Shown piece after piece: positions 1 through 10,533 of a stretch of 64,000 bases of DNA (within the stretch, counting starts at the first letter, position 1; every line of letters begins with the position of its first letter). Position numbers and translations under genes: made by a program. Under the pieces are notes generated by a model, which saw only the letters and a list, made by a program, of their open reading frames with translations, searched no databases and had not been told where the DNA came from. Source of the stretch: Ideonella sp. (GTDB lineage Bacteria > Pseudomonadota > Gammaproteobacteria > Burkholderiales > Burkholderiaceae_C); the NCBI GenBank assembly GCA_016721465.1, contig JADKIA010000003.1, forward strand, positions 310,001 through 374,000, written 5' to 3'.

Positions 1-213
1 GGCGATGCCGAAGCCGGTCATCGTCACCCAATACGTGCGCCAGGCGTGCTTGGCGATCTCGCCCTTGAATTCGAGCGTCTGGCTCCAGATGCGCGCCGGG
101 CTGGGGAAGATGAACTCGCTGACATCGAAGGCCGAGCAGATCAGCTGCCACAGCGCGATCACGGCCACCAGCAGCACCCACGGTGCCCAGGTCTGCAAGG
201 TCTTGGGCTTCAC
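1..213 (-). CDS. ABC transporter permease, SsuC/NrtB type (N-terminal part, cut by window edge)
   Basis: Minus-strand reading frame from a GTG at 213 into the window edge. The visible ~70 residues begin VKPKTLQTWAPWVLLVAVIA and contain one hydrophobic first membrane helix. A segment with FPSPARIW follows, typical of permeases that carry nitrate, taurine, sulfonate or pyrimidine-precursor substrates. It lies immediately downstream of the matching ATPase, and its GTG would overlap the expected ATPase stop (TGA at 212-210). It should form the inner-membrane channel of the importer whose ATPase and binding protein follow upstream. The substrate cannot be told from the sequence. The C-terminal part lies outside the window. 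Confidence 0.75.
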   Translation of the reverse strand, partial: MKPKTLQTWAPWVLLVAVIALWQLICSAFDVSEFIFPSPARIWSQTLEFKGEIAKHAWRTYWVTMTGFGIA

Positions 214-1054
214 TTGGCCACCCGCCGGTGGCCGGGCCGATCGGGTCGCCGAGCTGGTTGCCGAACTGGTTGCGCACGGCGCCGATGTGCCCGCGCAGCT
301 CGTGCACGATGTCGGTGAACTGCGGCGTGTAGGTCAGCTCCAGGTCGCGCGGGCGGGGCAGGTCGATCTCGCGCCGCACCACCATGCGCCCGGGGCTCTT
401 GCTCATCACGTACACCGTGTCGGCCAGGAAGACGCTCTCGCGCAGGTCGTGCGTGACCAGGATGACGTTGAACTTCTGCGCCGCCTGCAGGTCGCGCAGC
501 GTGCACCACAGCTCTTCGCGGGTGAAGGCGTCCAGCGCGCCGAAGGGCTCGTCCAGCAGCAGCATCTTGGGCTCGTGCACCAGCGCGCGGCAGATGCTGG
601 CGCGTTGCTGCATGCCGCCCGAGAGCTGCCAGGGGAACTGGTCCTCGTAGCCGCCCAGGCCCACGCTTTGGAGCAACGCGCGCGCCTTGGCTTCGTACTC
701 GGCGCGCTTGTGCTTGAAGCTCGAGCGGTAGGGCTCCACGATCTCCAGCGGCAGCATCACGTTGGCCACCGTGGTGCGCCAGGGCAGCAGGCTGGGTGCC
801 TGGAAGGCCATGCCGGTGATCTTCAACGGGCCCTTGACCTCTTCGCCGGCGATGTGGATCGAGCCCCGGCTGGGCTTGTTCAGCCCGGTGGCCAGCTTCA
901 TGAAGGTCGACTTGCCACAGCCCGAGGGCCCGACGATGGCGATGAACTCGCCCTCGTTCACGCGCAACGAGATGTCCTCGACGGCGTAGTGGCCCTGCGC
1001 CAGCAACTCGTCGTTGTAGGCCAGCCAGACGCCGCGGAAGTCGACAAAGCTCAT
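210..1054 (-). CDS. ABC transporter ATPase, SsuB/NrtD/TauB family (C-terminal frame disturbed)
   Basis: Energises the importer formed with the neighbouring permease and binding protein. From ATG at 1054 the protein shows the Walker A motif GPSGCGKST, the Q-loop, the signature LSGGMQQR and Walker B LLLDEPFGALD, followed by the switch-region H in VTHDL. The length to about 280 residues is normal. Oddity: this frame has no stop before the permease and runs open to the window edge. The expected stop (TGA 212-210, overlapping the permease GTG) is in another frame, and one extra base in the G run at 223-221 (minus strand) would give an ending ...TGGVAK plus stop. This is either a sequencing error or a genuine C-terminal frameshift. 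The family is certain, the exact end is not. Confidence 0.85.
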
Positions 1055-1055
1055 G

Positions 1056-2117
1056 TCACTTCTTTGCTGGCGCTGCCTTGGCGCCGGCGAAGATGTCGCG
1101 CTCCGCAACACTGGGCAGGAAGCCGCCGTTCCAGATGGCCTCCGGGTTGATTCGACCTTTGGTGGTGTAGGCGTCGGCCACCTGGCTGGACATCAGCGCC
1201 AGGCGCGGGCCGGACACGCTGCCATAGCCTTCGGCCTTGGCGTCGGGCGTGGCGATGGCCGAGTCGATGGCCAGGCGCAGGCGGCGCTCCTCGAGCTCGG
1301 CATTGATGATGCCGTCGCGCTCCTTGACGATGGCGATCGCGGCCTTGGGGTCGGCGATCACGGCCTTGGAACCCTTGGCGAAGGCGCGCAGGAAGCCTTT
1401 CACGGCTTCAGGGTTCTTCTTGATGAACTCCTCGCTGGCGATGATGGCGTTGCCGTAGAGCTTGACGCCGTGCGCCGGGTACATCTGCACGGCGATGTCC
1501 TCGGCCTTGATGCCGCGCGCTTCCAGGTTGAGCAGGCTGGTGAAGTAGAAGCCCGTGATGGCGTCCACGTCGCCCTTGGCCAGCATGGTCTCGCGCAGCG
1601 GCGGGTCCATGCTCACCCAATTGACCGCGCCGATGCCGTTGGCCTTCTGGAAGATCGGAAACGCGCGGCGGCCGGCGTCGAACACCGGCGCGCCGAGCTT
1701 CTTGCCCGCCAGATCGGCAGGGGTCTTGATGCCGGTCTTCTTCAGCGACATCACCGCGGCCGGCGTGTTGTTGTAGACCATCATCACCGCCACCGGCTTG
1801 TTCGGCGCCGTGGGGTTGTTGGCGTGGAACTCCATCAACGCGGCCAGGTCGGCAAAGCCCATGTCGTAGGCGCCCGAGGCGACGCGGTTCACGGCGTTGC
1901 CCGAGCCGTTGCCGGCATCCACCGTGACGTTGAGCTTCTCGGCCTTGAACAGGCCCTTGGACACGGGCAGCAGGAAGAAGGCGCTGGGGCCCTCGAAGCG
2001 CCAGTCGAGCTGGAACTTGACGGCGGTCTCCTGGGCCAGGGCGGGCAGGGCGGTGGCCAGCGTGGCGGCGGCCGACAAAGCCAGCAAGGCACGGCGGGAG
2101 AAGGGGCGATAGGACAT
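1056..2117 (-). CDS. ABC transporter substrate-binding protein, NMT1/THI5-SsuA family
   Basis: Periplasmic receptor of the importer. The 353-residue product starts at ATG 2117, chosen because AGGAG lies 6 nt upstream and the signal peptide begins there (SRRALLALSAAATLATALPALA, cleavage after ALA). The mature part reads VKFQLDWRFEGPSAFFLLP and GLFKAEKLNVTVDAGNGSGN, the hallmark start of NMT1-like receptors. The gene ends 1 bp before the ATPase, so the three genes form one minus-strand operon. Family members bind sulfonates, nitrate, thiamine-pyrimidine precursors or aromatic acids; nothing in the sequence decides between these. The 232-bp space to the divergent aldehyde dehydrogenase probably carries both promoters. 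Confidence 0.85.
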   Translation of the reverse strand: MSYRPFSRRALLALSAAATLATALPALAQETAVKFQLDWRFEGPSAFFLLPVSKGLFKAEKLNVTVDAGNGSGNAVNRVASGAYDMGFADLAALMEFHANNPTAPNKPVAVMMVYNNTPAAVMSLKKTGIKTPADLAGKKLGAPVFDAGRRAFPIFQKANGIGAVNWVSMDPPLRETMLAKGDVDAITGFYFTSLLNLEARGIKAEDIAVQMYPAHGVKLYGNAIIASEEFIKKNPEAVKGFLRAFAKGSKAVIADPKAAIAIVKERDGIINAELEERRLRLAIDSAIATPDAKAEGYGSVSGPRLALMSSQVADAYTTKGRINPEAIWNGGFLPSVAERDIFAGAKAAPAKK

Positions 2118-2349
2118 GGTGGCTCCTGGGGGACGAGGGCAATGGGGGGGAATTGCAAGAACCGTGCGCAGATTTGCCGGGCAGGCCGCAAAGACAGGGC
2201 AGGTCGCGGCTGGGATGATAAGCAATGCACCCGACAGGCCGCCGATGCCGCCCCACAAGCGGCCATCGAGGCCCTGATCGACAATGCGCCCCGGACTGCC
2301 CCGCCCAGACCACCCGCCCCAACCGCCACCACCCTTCAGGACCCGTCCC

Positions 2350-3786
2350 ATGAGCTACCCCCACGTCCAGCTGCTGATCAACAACGAGTGGCGCGCCGCG
2401 CGCGGCGGGGCAAGCCTGCCCGTGCACAACCCGGCCGATGGCAGCGTGCTGGGCAGCGTCGCCAAGGCGGGGGTGGTCGACCTGGACGACGCCTTGGCGG
2501 CGGCCGCCAAGGGCTTCGATGTGTGGCGCAACACGCCTGCCGTCGAACGCGCCAGGCTGATGCGCGCCGCCGCCGGGCTGCTGCGCGAGCGCGCCGAGGG
2601 CGTGGCCCGCCTGATGACGCTGGAGCAGGGCAAGCCGCTGGCCGAGGCCAAGGCCGAGGTGGGCAGTGCCAGCGACATCATCGAATGGTTTGCCGACGAA
2701 GGCCGCCGTGTCTACGGCCGCCTCGTGCCACCGCGCGCGATGAACCAGCAGCAGATGGTGCTGAAGGAGCCGGTGGGCCCGGTGGCCGCCTTCACGCCCT
2801 GGAACTTCCCGATCAACCAGGTGGTGCGCAAGTTGTGCGGGGCACTGGCCACCGGTTGCTCGATCATCGTCAAGGCGGCTGAGGAGACACCGGCTTCGCC
2901 CGCCGAGCTGGTGCGCGCCTTCGTCGACGCCGGCATCCCGGCCGGCGTGGTGGGCCTGGTCTACGGCGACCCGGCCGAGATCAGCGGCTACCTGATTGCG
3001 CATCCGGTGATCCGCAAGATCACCTTCACCGGCTCCACGCCGGTGGGCAAGCAACTGGCTGCACTGGCCGGCCGGCACATGAAACGCGCCACCATGGAGC
3101 TGGGTGGCCATGCACCGGTGATCGTGGCGGCCGACGCCAACGTGGCGCATGCGGTGAAGGTGATCGCCGCGGCCAAGTTCCGCAATGCCGGGCAGGTGTG
3201 CATCTCGCCCACGCGCTTTCTGGTGGATGAAGCCGTGCGCGAGGAATTCGTGGCCGGCTTCAGCGCCTACGTGCGTGGCCTGAAGGTGGGCGCGGGCCTG
3301 GAGGCCGGCACGCAGATGGGCCCGCTGGCCAACCCGCGCCGCCTGGTGGCCATGCAGCAGATCACCGAGGACGCCGTGGCCCGCGGCGCCACCGTGGCCG
3401 CCGGCGGAGAGCGCATCGGCTCGGCAGGCAACTTCTTCGCGCCCACACTGCTGCTCGATGCGCCGCTGGACAGCGCCGTGTTCAACAACGAGCCCTTCGG
3501 CCCGATGGCCGCGGTGCGCAGCGTGAAGAGCCTCGACGAGGCCATCGCCGAGGCCAATCGCCTGCCGTTCGGCCTGTCGGCCTATGCCTTCACCGGCAGC
3601 ATCAAGACGGCACACCAGCTGTCGGCGCAGTTGCAGACCGGCATGCTGTGGATCAACCAGGCCGCCGCGCCCTGGGCCGAGTTGCCGTTCGGCGGTGTCA
3701 AGGATTCGGGCTATGGCAGCGAGGGAGGCCCCGAGGCGCTGGAGGCCTATCTGCTCACCAAGACGGTGGCCATGACCAGCGTCTGA
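2350..3786 (+). CDS. NAD(P)-dependent aldehyde dehydrogenase, succinate-semialdehyde dehydrogenase (GabD)-like
   Basis: Oxidises an aldehyde to its carboxylic acid in the cytoplasm. The 478-residue product from ATG 2350 (MSYPHVQ) has the family's normal length. It carries PWNFP, the cofactor-loop motif FTGSTPVGK, the general base in MELGGHAP (Glu250) and the nucleophile in NAGQVCISPTRF (Cys284). The closest family by motif is GabD/succinate semialdehyde dehydrogenase. A second aldehyde dehydrogenase at 43550-44992 is a clear paralogue (shared MSYP start, GRTVPPR and PVGPVAAFTPWNFP-type segments). The MOFRL kinase-like gene follows 15 bp downstream, so the two are probably cotranscribed and act on a small hydroxy- or semialdehyde acid. 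The exact substrate is unknown. Confidence 0.9.
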   Translation: MSYPHVQLLINNEWRAARGGASLPVHNPADGSVLGSVAKAGVVDLDDALAAAAKGFDVWRNTPAVERARLMRAAAGLLRERAEGVARLMTLEQGKPLAEAKAEVGSASDIIEWFADEGRRVYGRLVPPRAMNQQQMVLKEPVGPVAAFTPWNFPINQVVRKLCGALATGCSIIVKAAEETPASPAELVRAFVDAGIPAGVVGLVYGDPAEISGYLIAHPVIRKITFTGSTPVGKQLAALAGRHMKRATMELGGHAPVIVAADANVAHAVKVIAAAKFRNAGQVCISPTRFLVDEAVREEFVAGFSAYVRGLKVGAGLEAGTQMGPLANPRRLVAMQQITEDAVARGATVAAGGERIGSAGNFFAPTLLLDAPLDSAVFNNEPFGPMAAVRSVKSLDEAIAEANRLPFGLSAYAFTGSIKTAHQLSAQLQTGMLWINQAAAPWAELPFGGVKDSGYGSEGGPEALEAYLLTKTVAMTSV

Positions 3787-3801
3787 CCGGAGTCGCCGGC
3801 C

Positions 3802-5115
<1,314 letters not shown>

Positions 5116-5195
5116 TCGCGCCTGATGTGGTCAGGGCCGAACGCCAGCCCCGCTTGCGTGGTGAAGCGCAGCAGGCGCACCGCCGGGATTGCTTT

Positions 5196-6296
5196 TCATG
5201 AAGCCCCGGCGGCGCGCGCTGGCGCAGCCTCGGCCAGGAACAGGCCGATCTCGGCCAGGGCATCGCGCGCCTCGGTCAACTCCGGATTGAAGATCTGCCA
5301 GACATGGACCATGTGGTTCCAGGTCTGCAGCCGCACCGGCGAGCCGGCGGCGCGTGCCTTGTTGACATAGCGCTGCGCGTCGTCGCGCAGCATCTCCACC
5401 TCGCTGGCTTGCACCAACACCGGCGGCAGGCGGGACAGGTCGCCGCGCACCGGCGAGACCAGCGGGTCGCTCGGGTTGATGCGCGTCTGCAGCCATCCGC
5501 CCCAGAGCATCATCCAGCGTGGCACACGCGCCAGCTTGCCGAACAGCGGGCCGAGCATCGCATCAATGTGCACGTTGGCGCGCATGCTCGGGCTGGCCAG
5601 CGTGGCATCGGTCAAGGGCGAAAGCGCCACAGCGGCATCGGGCGCACGCAGCCCGGCGTCCCGTGCCCAGGCGATCAGCGACAGTGTGAGGTTGCCGCCG
5701 GCGGAGTCCCCCGCGACGAACACCACCTGTGCCGGCGCCGCACCTTCGGGCCCGTTGGCCAGCAGCCAGCGATAGGCGTTGCGGCAGTCCTCGATGCCGG
5801 CGCGGCGTGGGTGCTCGGGCATCAGGCGGTAGTCGATGGCCAGCACGGCGCCGCCGGTCATCGCCGAGAAACGCGTCGTCAGCGTGCGGTGGCTGCGCGG
5901 GCTGCCCATCATGAACGCGCCACCGTGGATGTACAGCATGCGCCGCGCCGGATCGGCCCCTGGTGCGAGCACCCATTCGGCGCGCACGCCGCCGGCGTCC
6001 ACCGGCACGAAGAGCGCCTCGAAGTGGCGGTCGGCGAAGATCCCGTCCATGTACCTGCGCAGCGCCGCGGTGTGCTCGCGCATCGGCGTGCCCTTCAGCA
6101 CCTGCTTGATGCCGCCGAGCGAGGCGACCACTGCCTGCGCTTCGTCGCTGGGCAGGTCACCGCGCGAGAAGCGCTCGCCTACGGGGCCGTCGAAGGCCGA
6201 CAAATCGGCACCGCGCAAATGCCAATGGCTCACGGCCCACCCCACGGCCGTGACCACGGCGAACAGTGCGACGACGATCAGCAAGCTGTGGTTCAA
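5196..6296 (-). CDS. Alpha/beta hydrolase, hormone-sensitive-lipase (HSL) family esterase
   Basis: Hydrolyses short acyl esters. The 366-residue product has an N-terminal hydrophobic segment (about residues 3-22), so it is probably an inner-membrane-anchored or exported enzyme. HSL hallmarks are the oxyanion-hole motif YIHGGAF, the nucleophile elbow GDSAGGN, the acidic residue in DPLVSP and the catalytic His near HMVHVW. The start is TTG 6296, preceded by GGAG at a spacing of 7; no in-frame ATG is nearby, so this start decides the anchor. It is convergent with the glycerate-kinase-like gene (80 bp between them) and appears monocistronic. The substrate is unknown. Confidence 0.88.
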   Translation of the reverse strand: MNHSLLIVVALFAVVTAVGWAVSHWHLRGADLSAFDGPVGERFSRGDLPSDEAQAVVASLGGIKQVLKGTPMREHTAALRRYMDGIFADRHFEALFVPVDAGGVRAEWVLAPGADPARRMLYIHGGAFMMGSPRSHRTLTTRFSAMTGGAVLAIDYRLMPEHPRRAGIEDCRNAYRWLLANGPEGAAPAQVVFVAGDSAGGNLTLSLIAWARDAGLRAPDAAVALSPLTDATLASPSMRANVHIDAMLGPLFGKLARVPRWMMLWGGWLQTRINPSDPLVSPVRGDLSRLPPVLVQASEVEMLRDDAQRYVNKARAAGSPVRLQTWNHMVHVWQIFNPELTEARDALAEIGLFLAEAAPARAAGAS

Positions 6297-6588
6297 GGTC
6301 GGGCTCCATGAGCTGGCCGTGCCTCGTGGCGGAGCAATCGGCCGCTACCGAGCATAGCGGCAAGCAGGCATGGCACCGCCACGCGTACCGCCAGCACAGG
6401 CAGCCTGCGCAGGTGGCCTTGAGCGCGACGCCAGGCCGACAGCATGCGTCGTCCGCCCCCAGAGGGATGATTCAGCTCGGCATCGGCCCCTTCATCAATG
6501 CGGCAGGGGATACCCCGAGTCGACCCGCGCGGGCAGGGCCGCGCAGCGATAATCCCGCCTCCACTGCACAGCCCACCGGAAACCGCCC

Positions 6589-8154
6589 ATGTCGATGGCC
6601 ACCAACACCGTGCGCGTCGTGATCGATGGCCGCATCGTCGAAGCGCAGGGTCTGCGCCGCACCACCACGCTGCTGGATTTCCTGCGCGAGCACGAGCACC
6701 GCACCGGCACCAAGGAGGGCTGCGCCGAGGGCGACTGTGGCGCCTGCGTGGTGCTGGTGGGCGAGCTCGATGCCGCCGGCAAGTCGGTGAACTACGTGCC
6801 CGTGAATGCCTGCCTGCAGTTGCTGCCCTCGGTGGACGGCAAGAGCATCAAGACCGTGGAAAGCCTCAAGGCCGCCGACGGCAGCCTGCACCCGGTGCAG
6901 CAGGCCCTGGTGGGCTGCCATGGCAGCCAGTGCGGCTTCTGTACGCCGGGCATCGTGATGAGCCTGGCCGGCCTGATGCAGACCGTGGCCCGCCCCAGCC
7001 GCGGCCAGGTCACCGACGCGCTGCAGGGCAACCTGTGCCGCTGCACCGGTTATCGGCCGATCGTCGACGCGGCGCTGCAGGCGGCGGATGCCGCCCAGGC
7101 CCGGCCTGGCTCGCTGAAGATGGCCGACGAGGCCGATCTGGACGCGCTGCGCGAGATCCGCCGCGAGGCCACACCCACCTACAGCCTGGAGGGCGACCTG
7201 CTGGTGCAGCCGGTGGTGCGCACGCGCAAGGGCCATGTGTTCCTGTCGCCCAGCACCGTGGCCGAGGTGGCCCAGGCGCTGGTGGACCACCCCGGCGCCA
7301 CCCTGCTGGCCGGCAGCACCGAAGTGGGCTTGAAGGTCAACAAGCAGCACTGGCGGCCCGAGGCCATCGTCTACCTGGGCAACGTGGCCGGGCTGCGCGA
7401 GGTGAAGACCTCGGCCGCCGCCTGGCGCATCGGCGCGGCCGTGCCGCTGGAGCAGGTGATGCAACTCGTGGCCGCCGAGCTGCCGGACTTTGCCGAAGTG
7501 CTGCGCCGCTTCGGCTCGCCGCCGATCCGCAGCACCGCCACGCTGGCCGGCAACATCGCCAATGGCTCGCCCATCGGCGACACGATGCCCTGCCTGATGG
7601 CGCTGGGCGCTTCATTGACGCTGCGCCATGGTGCCAAGACGCGCAGTGTGCCGCTGGCCCAGTTCTACACCGGCATGAAGCGCAACCTGCTGCAGCCCGC
7701 CGAGTTCATCGAGGCCATCGAGCTGCCGCGCCTGAATGTGGGCCCCCAGAATGCCTTGCGGCATTCGTCCCCCGAGGGGAGTGGGCGTTCTTGGGAGCGG
7801 CCGGGCGTTCGCCCGGCCGGCGAGATCTTCCGCGCGCACAAGATCAGCAAGCGTTTCGACCAGGACATCTCGGCCACCTGCGCCGCCATCCGCTACCGCC
7901 TGGAGGGCGGGCGCCTGAAGGATGTGCGCCTGGCCTTCAACGGCCTCACACCCTACCCGGCGCGCGCGCCTCGTCTGGAAGCTTTGCTCGAGGGGCAGCG
8001 CCCGGAGGACATCAGCGCCGCGGCGCTGGACGCCGCGGTGGCCGACAGCTTCCCGGCGCGCGACGGCCTGCGCGCCACCTGGGCCTACCGCGCGCTTGTC
8101 GCCCGCAACCTGGTGCTTCGATTCATCGGCCATGAAGAAGGAGCGCTCGCATGA
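6589..8154 (+). CDS. xdhA: Xanthine dehydrogenase small subunit (2x[2Fe-2S] and FAD), with an in-frame insert
   Basis: Electron-transfer subunit for purine (hypoxanthine/xanthine) oxidation to urate. The N-terminal plant-type [2Fe-2S] domain has Cys45, Cys50, Cys53 and Cys75 (GCAEGDCGAC). The second cluster uses QCGFCTPG and GNLCRCTGYRP. An FAD domain from about residue 195 contains LLAGSTEVGL and STATLAGNIANGSPIGD. The C-terminal CODH-flavoprotein domain contains ISKRFDQDISA. The 521-residue length exceeds the usual ~490 because about 29 residues (near 383-412) are encoded by a palindromic repeat listed separately. Its stop overlaps the xdhB start (ATGA), so the two are coupled. No xdhC Mo-cofactor insertion gene follows. 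Confidence 0.93.
   Translation: MSMATNTVRVVIDGRIVEAQGLRRTTTLLDFLREHEHRTGTKEGCAEGDCGACVVLVGELDAAGKSVNYVPVNACLQLLPSVDGKSIKTVESLKAADGSLHPVQQALVGCHGSQCGFCTPGIVMSLAGLMQTVARPSRGQVTDALQGNLCRCTGYRPIVDAALQAADAAQARPGSLKMADEADLDALREIRREATPTYSLEGDLLVQPVVRTRKGHVFLSPSTVAEVAQALVDHPGATLLAGSTEVGLKVNKQHWRPEAIVYLGNVAGLREVKTSAAAWRIGAAVPLEQVMQLVAAELPDFAEVLRRFGSPPIRSTATLAGNIANGSPIGDTMPCLMALGASLTLRHGAKTRSVPLAQFYTGMKRNLLQPAEFIEAIELPRLNVGPQNALRHSSPEGSGRSWERPGVRPAGEIFRAHKISKRFDQDISATCAAIRYRLEGGRLKDVRLAFNGLTPYPARAPRLEALLEGQRPEDISAAALDAAVADSFPARDGLRATWAYRALVARNLVLRFIGHEEGALA
7738..7826. repeat. REP-like palindromic element inserted in frame in xdhA
   Basis: Three consecutive inverted repeats make up this stretch: GAATGCC-TTGC-GGCATTC (7750-7768), a CCCCCGAGGGG core (7771-7781), and a long GGCCGGGCG-TT-CGCCCGGCC hairpin (about 7799-7822). 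The same three-part architecture (palindrome, C5/G5 core, GGCC/GGCCGG arm) occurs at 55953, 57003 and, more loosely, 25314, all intergenic. Translated, it gives low-complexity residues (GPQNALRHSSPEGSGRSW and following) absent from the XdhA family. The reading frame is preserved on both sides. It is inferred to be a mobile or amplified intergenic element that landed inside the gene. Confidence 0.7.
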
Positions 8155-10499
8155 ACGCCCCCCAATCGATCCAGACCCTGCTGCAACCCGGCGGCGCGCA
8201 TTCCGGCAAGGAGCAGCCGCACGAGTCGGCGGTGCTGCACGTCACCGGCGAAGCGGCCTTCACCGACGACTTGCCCGAACTGCGCGGCACGCTGTATGCG
8301 GCGCTGGTCACCTCGCCCATCGCGCACGGACGGCTTGTCGGCCCGCACAACGGCGTGGACAAGGCCGCGCTGTTGCGCGAACACGGCGTGGTGGCGGTGT
8401 TCACCGCCGAGGACATCCCGGGCGAGAACAACTGCGGCCCGATCGTCCACGACGACCCCTTCCTGGCGCCCGACGAAGTGAACTTCATCGGCCAGGCCGT
8501 GGCCGTGGTGGTGGCGCGCGAGATGGTCTATGCGCGCGAGGCGGTGAAGAAGGCGCGGCTGCACATCGAGCCGCTGCCGGCGATCCTGACCATCGAGGAC
8601 GCGCTGGCCGCCGACAGTTTCGTGATGCCCGCCAAGAGCATCCACCGGGGTGATGCTGCAGCGGCCTTGGCGACCGCGCCGCACCGTCTGTCCGGCAGCA
8701 CGCGCACCGGCCAGCAGGAGCAGTTCTACCTCGAGGGCCACATCACCTACGCCGTGCCGCGCGAGGATGGCCAACTCACGCTCTACACCAGCACCCAGCA
8801 CCCCGAAGGCAACCAGAAGGAAGCCGCTGCCGCGCTGAACCTGCAGACCAAGGATGTCGAGGTGATCTGCCGCCGCATGGGCGGCGCCTTTGGCGGCAAG
8901 GAGGGCAATGCCAGCATCTTCTCGCAGAGCGCCGCGCTGGCCGCCCATCTGCTGAAGAAGCCGGTGAAGCTGCGCGTGGGCCGCGACGACGACATGCTGA
9001 TCACCGGCAAGCGCCACGACTTCCGCATCGATTACGACGTGGGCTTCGACGACGCGGGCCGCATCCTCGGCCTGGACGTGATGCTCGCGTCACGTTGTGG
9101 TTATTCGATGGACTACAGCGGCCCGGTGAACGACCGCGCGCTGCTGCACATCGACAACTGCTACTACCTGCCCAATCTGTCGGTCATCGGCCACCGCTGC
9201 AAGACGCACACGCAAAGCAGCACCGCCTTTCGCGGCTTTGGCGGGCCGCAGGGCATGTTCGGCATCGAGACCGTGATCGACGAGATCGCGCGCAAGCTCG
9301 GCAAGGATCCGTTGGACGTGCGCCAGGCCAACCTCTACCGTGCCAGTGACGACCCTGCCACATTGACCACGCAATACGGCCAGACCATCGAGGACTGGAT
9401 CGGCGACCAGGTGCTGGCCGAAGTGGAGGCCCGCGCCAACTACCGCCAGCGCCGCGCCGAGATCGCGCAATGGAACGCCCAGCACAAGGCGCGCAAGCGT
9501 GGCATCGCGATCACGCCCTTGAAGTTCGGCATCAGCTTCACGGCCACGCTGCTGAACCAGGCGGGCGCACTGGTGAACATCTACAACGATGGCTCGGTGG
9601 CCGTGAATCATGGCGGCACCGAGATGGGCCAGGGCCTGAACACCAAGATCGCGCAACTCACCGCCGACGAACTGGGCTGCGATATCGGCCGCGTGCGCGT
9701 CACCGCCACCGACACGCTGAAGGTGCCCAACGCCTCGGCCACGGCGGCCTCGTCGGGATTCGACCTGAATGGGGCCGCCTCGCGCGAGGCCTGCCGGCAG
9801 TTGCGTGAGCGCCTGGCCCCCGTGGCCGCGGCCGAACTGAACTGCGAGCCAGCGCAAGTCGTCTTTGCCGACGACAGGGCCAGCGGGCCCGCCGGTACCA
9901 GCGTGCCCTTCAAGGCCCTGGTGAGCAAGGCCTGGGCCGCCCGCGTGGGCCTGAGCCAGACCGGCTTCTACCGCACGCCCGAGATCGGTTACGACCCGAT
10001 GAAGCTGTTCGGTCGTGCCTTCTACTACTACTGCTATGGCGCCGCGGTGAGCGAGGTGGAGATCGACACGCTCACCGGCGAGTGGTGGTTGAAGCGCGCC
10101 GACATCGTGCACGACGTGGGCCGCAGCATCAACCCGGCCATCGACCGTGGTCAGGTCGAAGGGGGCTACATCCAGGGCATGGGCTGGTTGACGATGGAGG
10201 AGTGCATCTGGGATGCGAAGGGCAAGCTGCTCACGCATGGCCCCAGCACCTACAAGATCCCGGTGGCCAGCGATGTGCCGGAGGCCTTCAACGTGCACCT
10301 GTTCGACGGCGCCAACATCAAGCCCACGCCCTACAACACCAAGGCCACCGGCGAGCCGCCGCTGATGCTGGCCTTGAGCGTGTTCTTTGCGTTGAAGGAT
10401 GCGGTGGGTGCCGTGGCGCCGGGCAGCAAGCCCGTGGCTTTGGTGGCGCCAGCCACGCCCGAGCGCATCCTGCTGGCGGCGCAGGGGCTGCGGCGTTGA
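8151..10499 (+). CDS. xdhB: Xanthine dehydrogenase large, molybdenum-cofactor subunit
   Basis: Catalytic subunit that hydroxylates xanthine/hypoxanthine at the Mo centre in the cytoplasm, passing electrons to XdhA. The 782-residue product has normal length. Family landmarks are GGAFGGKEG (Glu251), the substrate-orienting Arg in NDRALLHID (Arg329, 78 residues after Glu251 as in characterised enzymes), TAFRGFGGPQG, the molybdopterin loop GGTEMGQGLNTK, and the general base in TGEPPLML (Glu735). All key residues are present. It overlaps xdhA by 4 bp. The nearby binding-protein operon and amidohydrolases fit purine and ring-nitrogen use, but that link is only contextual. Confidence 0.95.
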   Translation: MNAPQSIQTLLQPGGAHSGKEQPHESAVLHVTGEAAFTDDLPELRGTLYAALVTSPIAHGRLVGPHNGVDKAALLREHGVVAVFTAEDIPGENNCGPIVHDDPFLAPDEVNFIGQAVAVVVAREMVYAREAVKKARLHIEPLPAILTIEDALAADSFVMPAKSIHRGDAAAALATAPHRLSGSTRTGQQEQFYLEGHITYAVPREDGQLTLYTSTQHPEGNQKEAAAALNLQTKDVEVICRRMGGAFGGKEGNASIFSQSAALAAHLLKKPVKLRVGRDDDMLITGKRHDFRIDYDVGFDDAGRILGLDVMLASRCGYSMDYSGPVNDRALLHIDNCYYLPNLSVIGHRCKTHTQSSTAFRGFGGPQGMFGIETVIDEIARKLGKDPLDVRQANLYRASDDPATLTTQYGQTIEDWIGDQVLAEVEARANYRQRRAEIAQWNAQHKARKRGIAITPLKFGISFTATLLNQAGALVNIYNDGSVAVNHGGTEMGQGLNTKIAQLTADELGCDIGRVRVTATDTLKVPNASATAASSGFDLNGAASREACRQLRERLAPVAAAELNCEPAQVVFADDRASGPAGTSVPFKALVSKAWAARVGLSQTGFYRTPEIGYDPMKLFGRAFYYYCYGAAVSEVEIDTLTGEWWLKRADIVHDVGRSINPAIDRGQVEGGYIQGMGWLTMEECIWDAKGKLLTHGPSTYKIPVASDVPEAFNVHLFDGANIKPTPYNTKATGEPPLMLALSVFFALKDAVGAVAPGSKPVALVAPATPERILLAAQGLRR

Positions 10500-10533
10500 T
10501 GGGCCGGCGGCGGTGCGGGCGCTGCCCGTCGAT

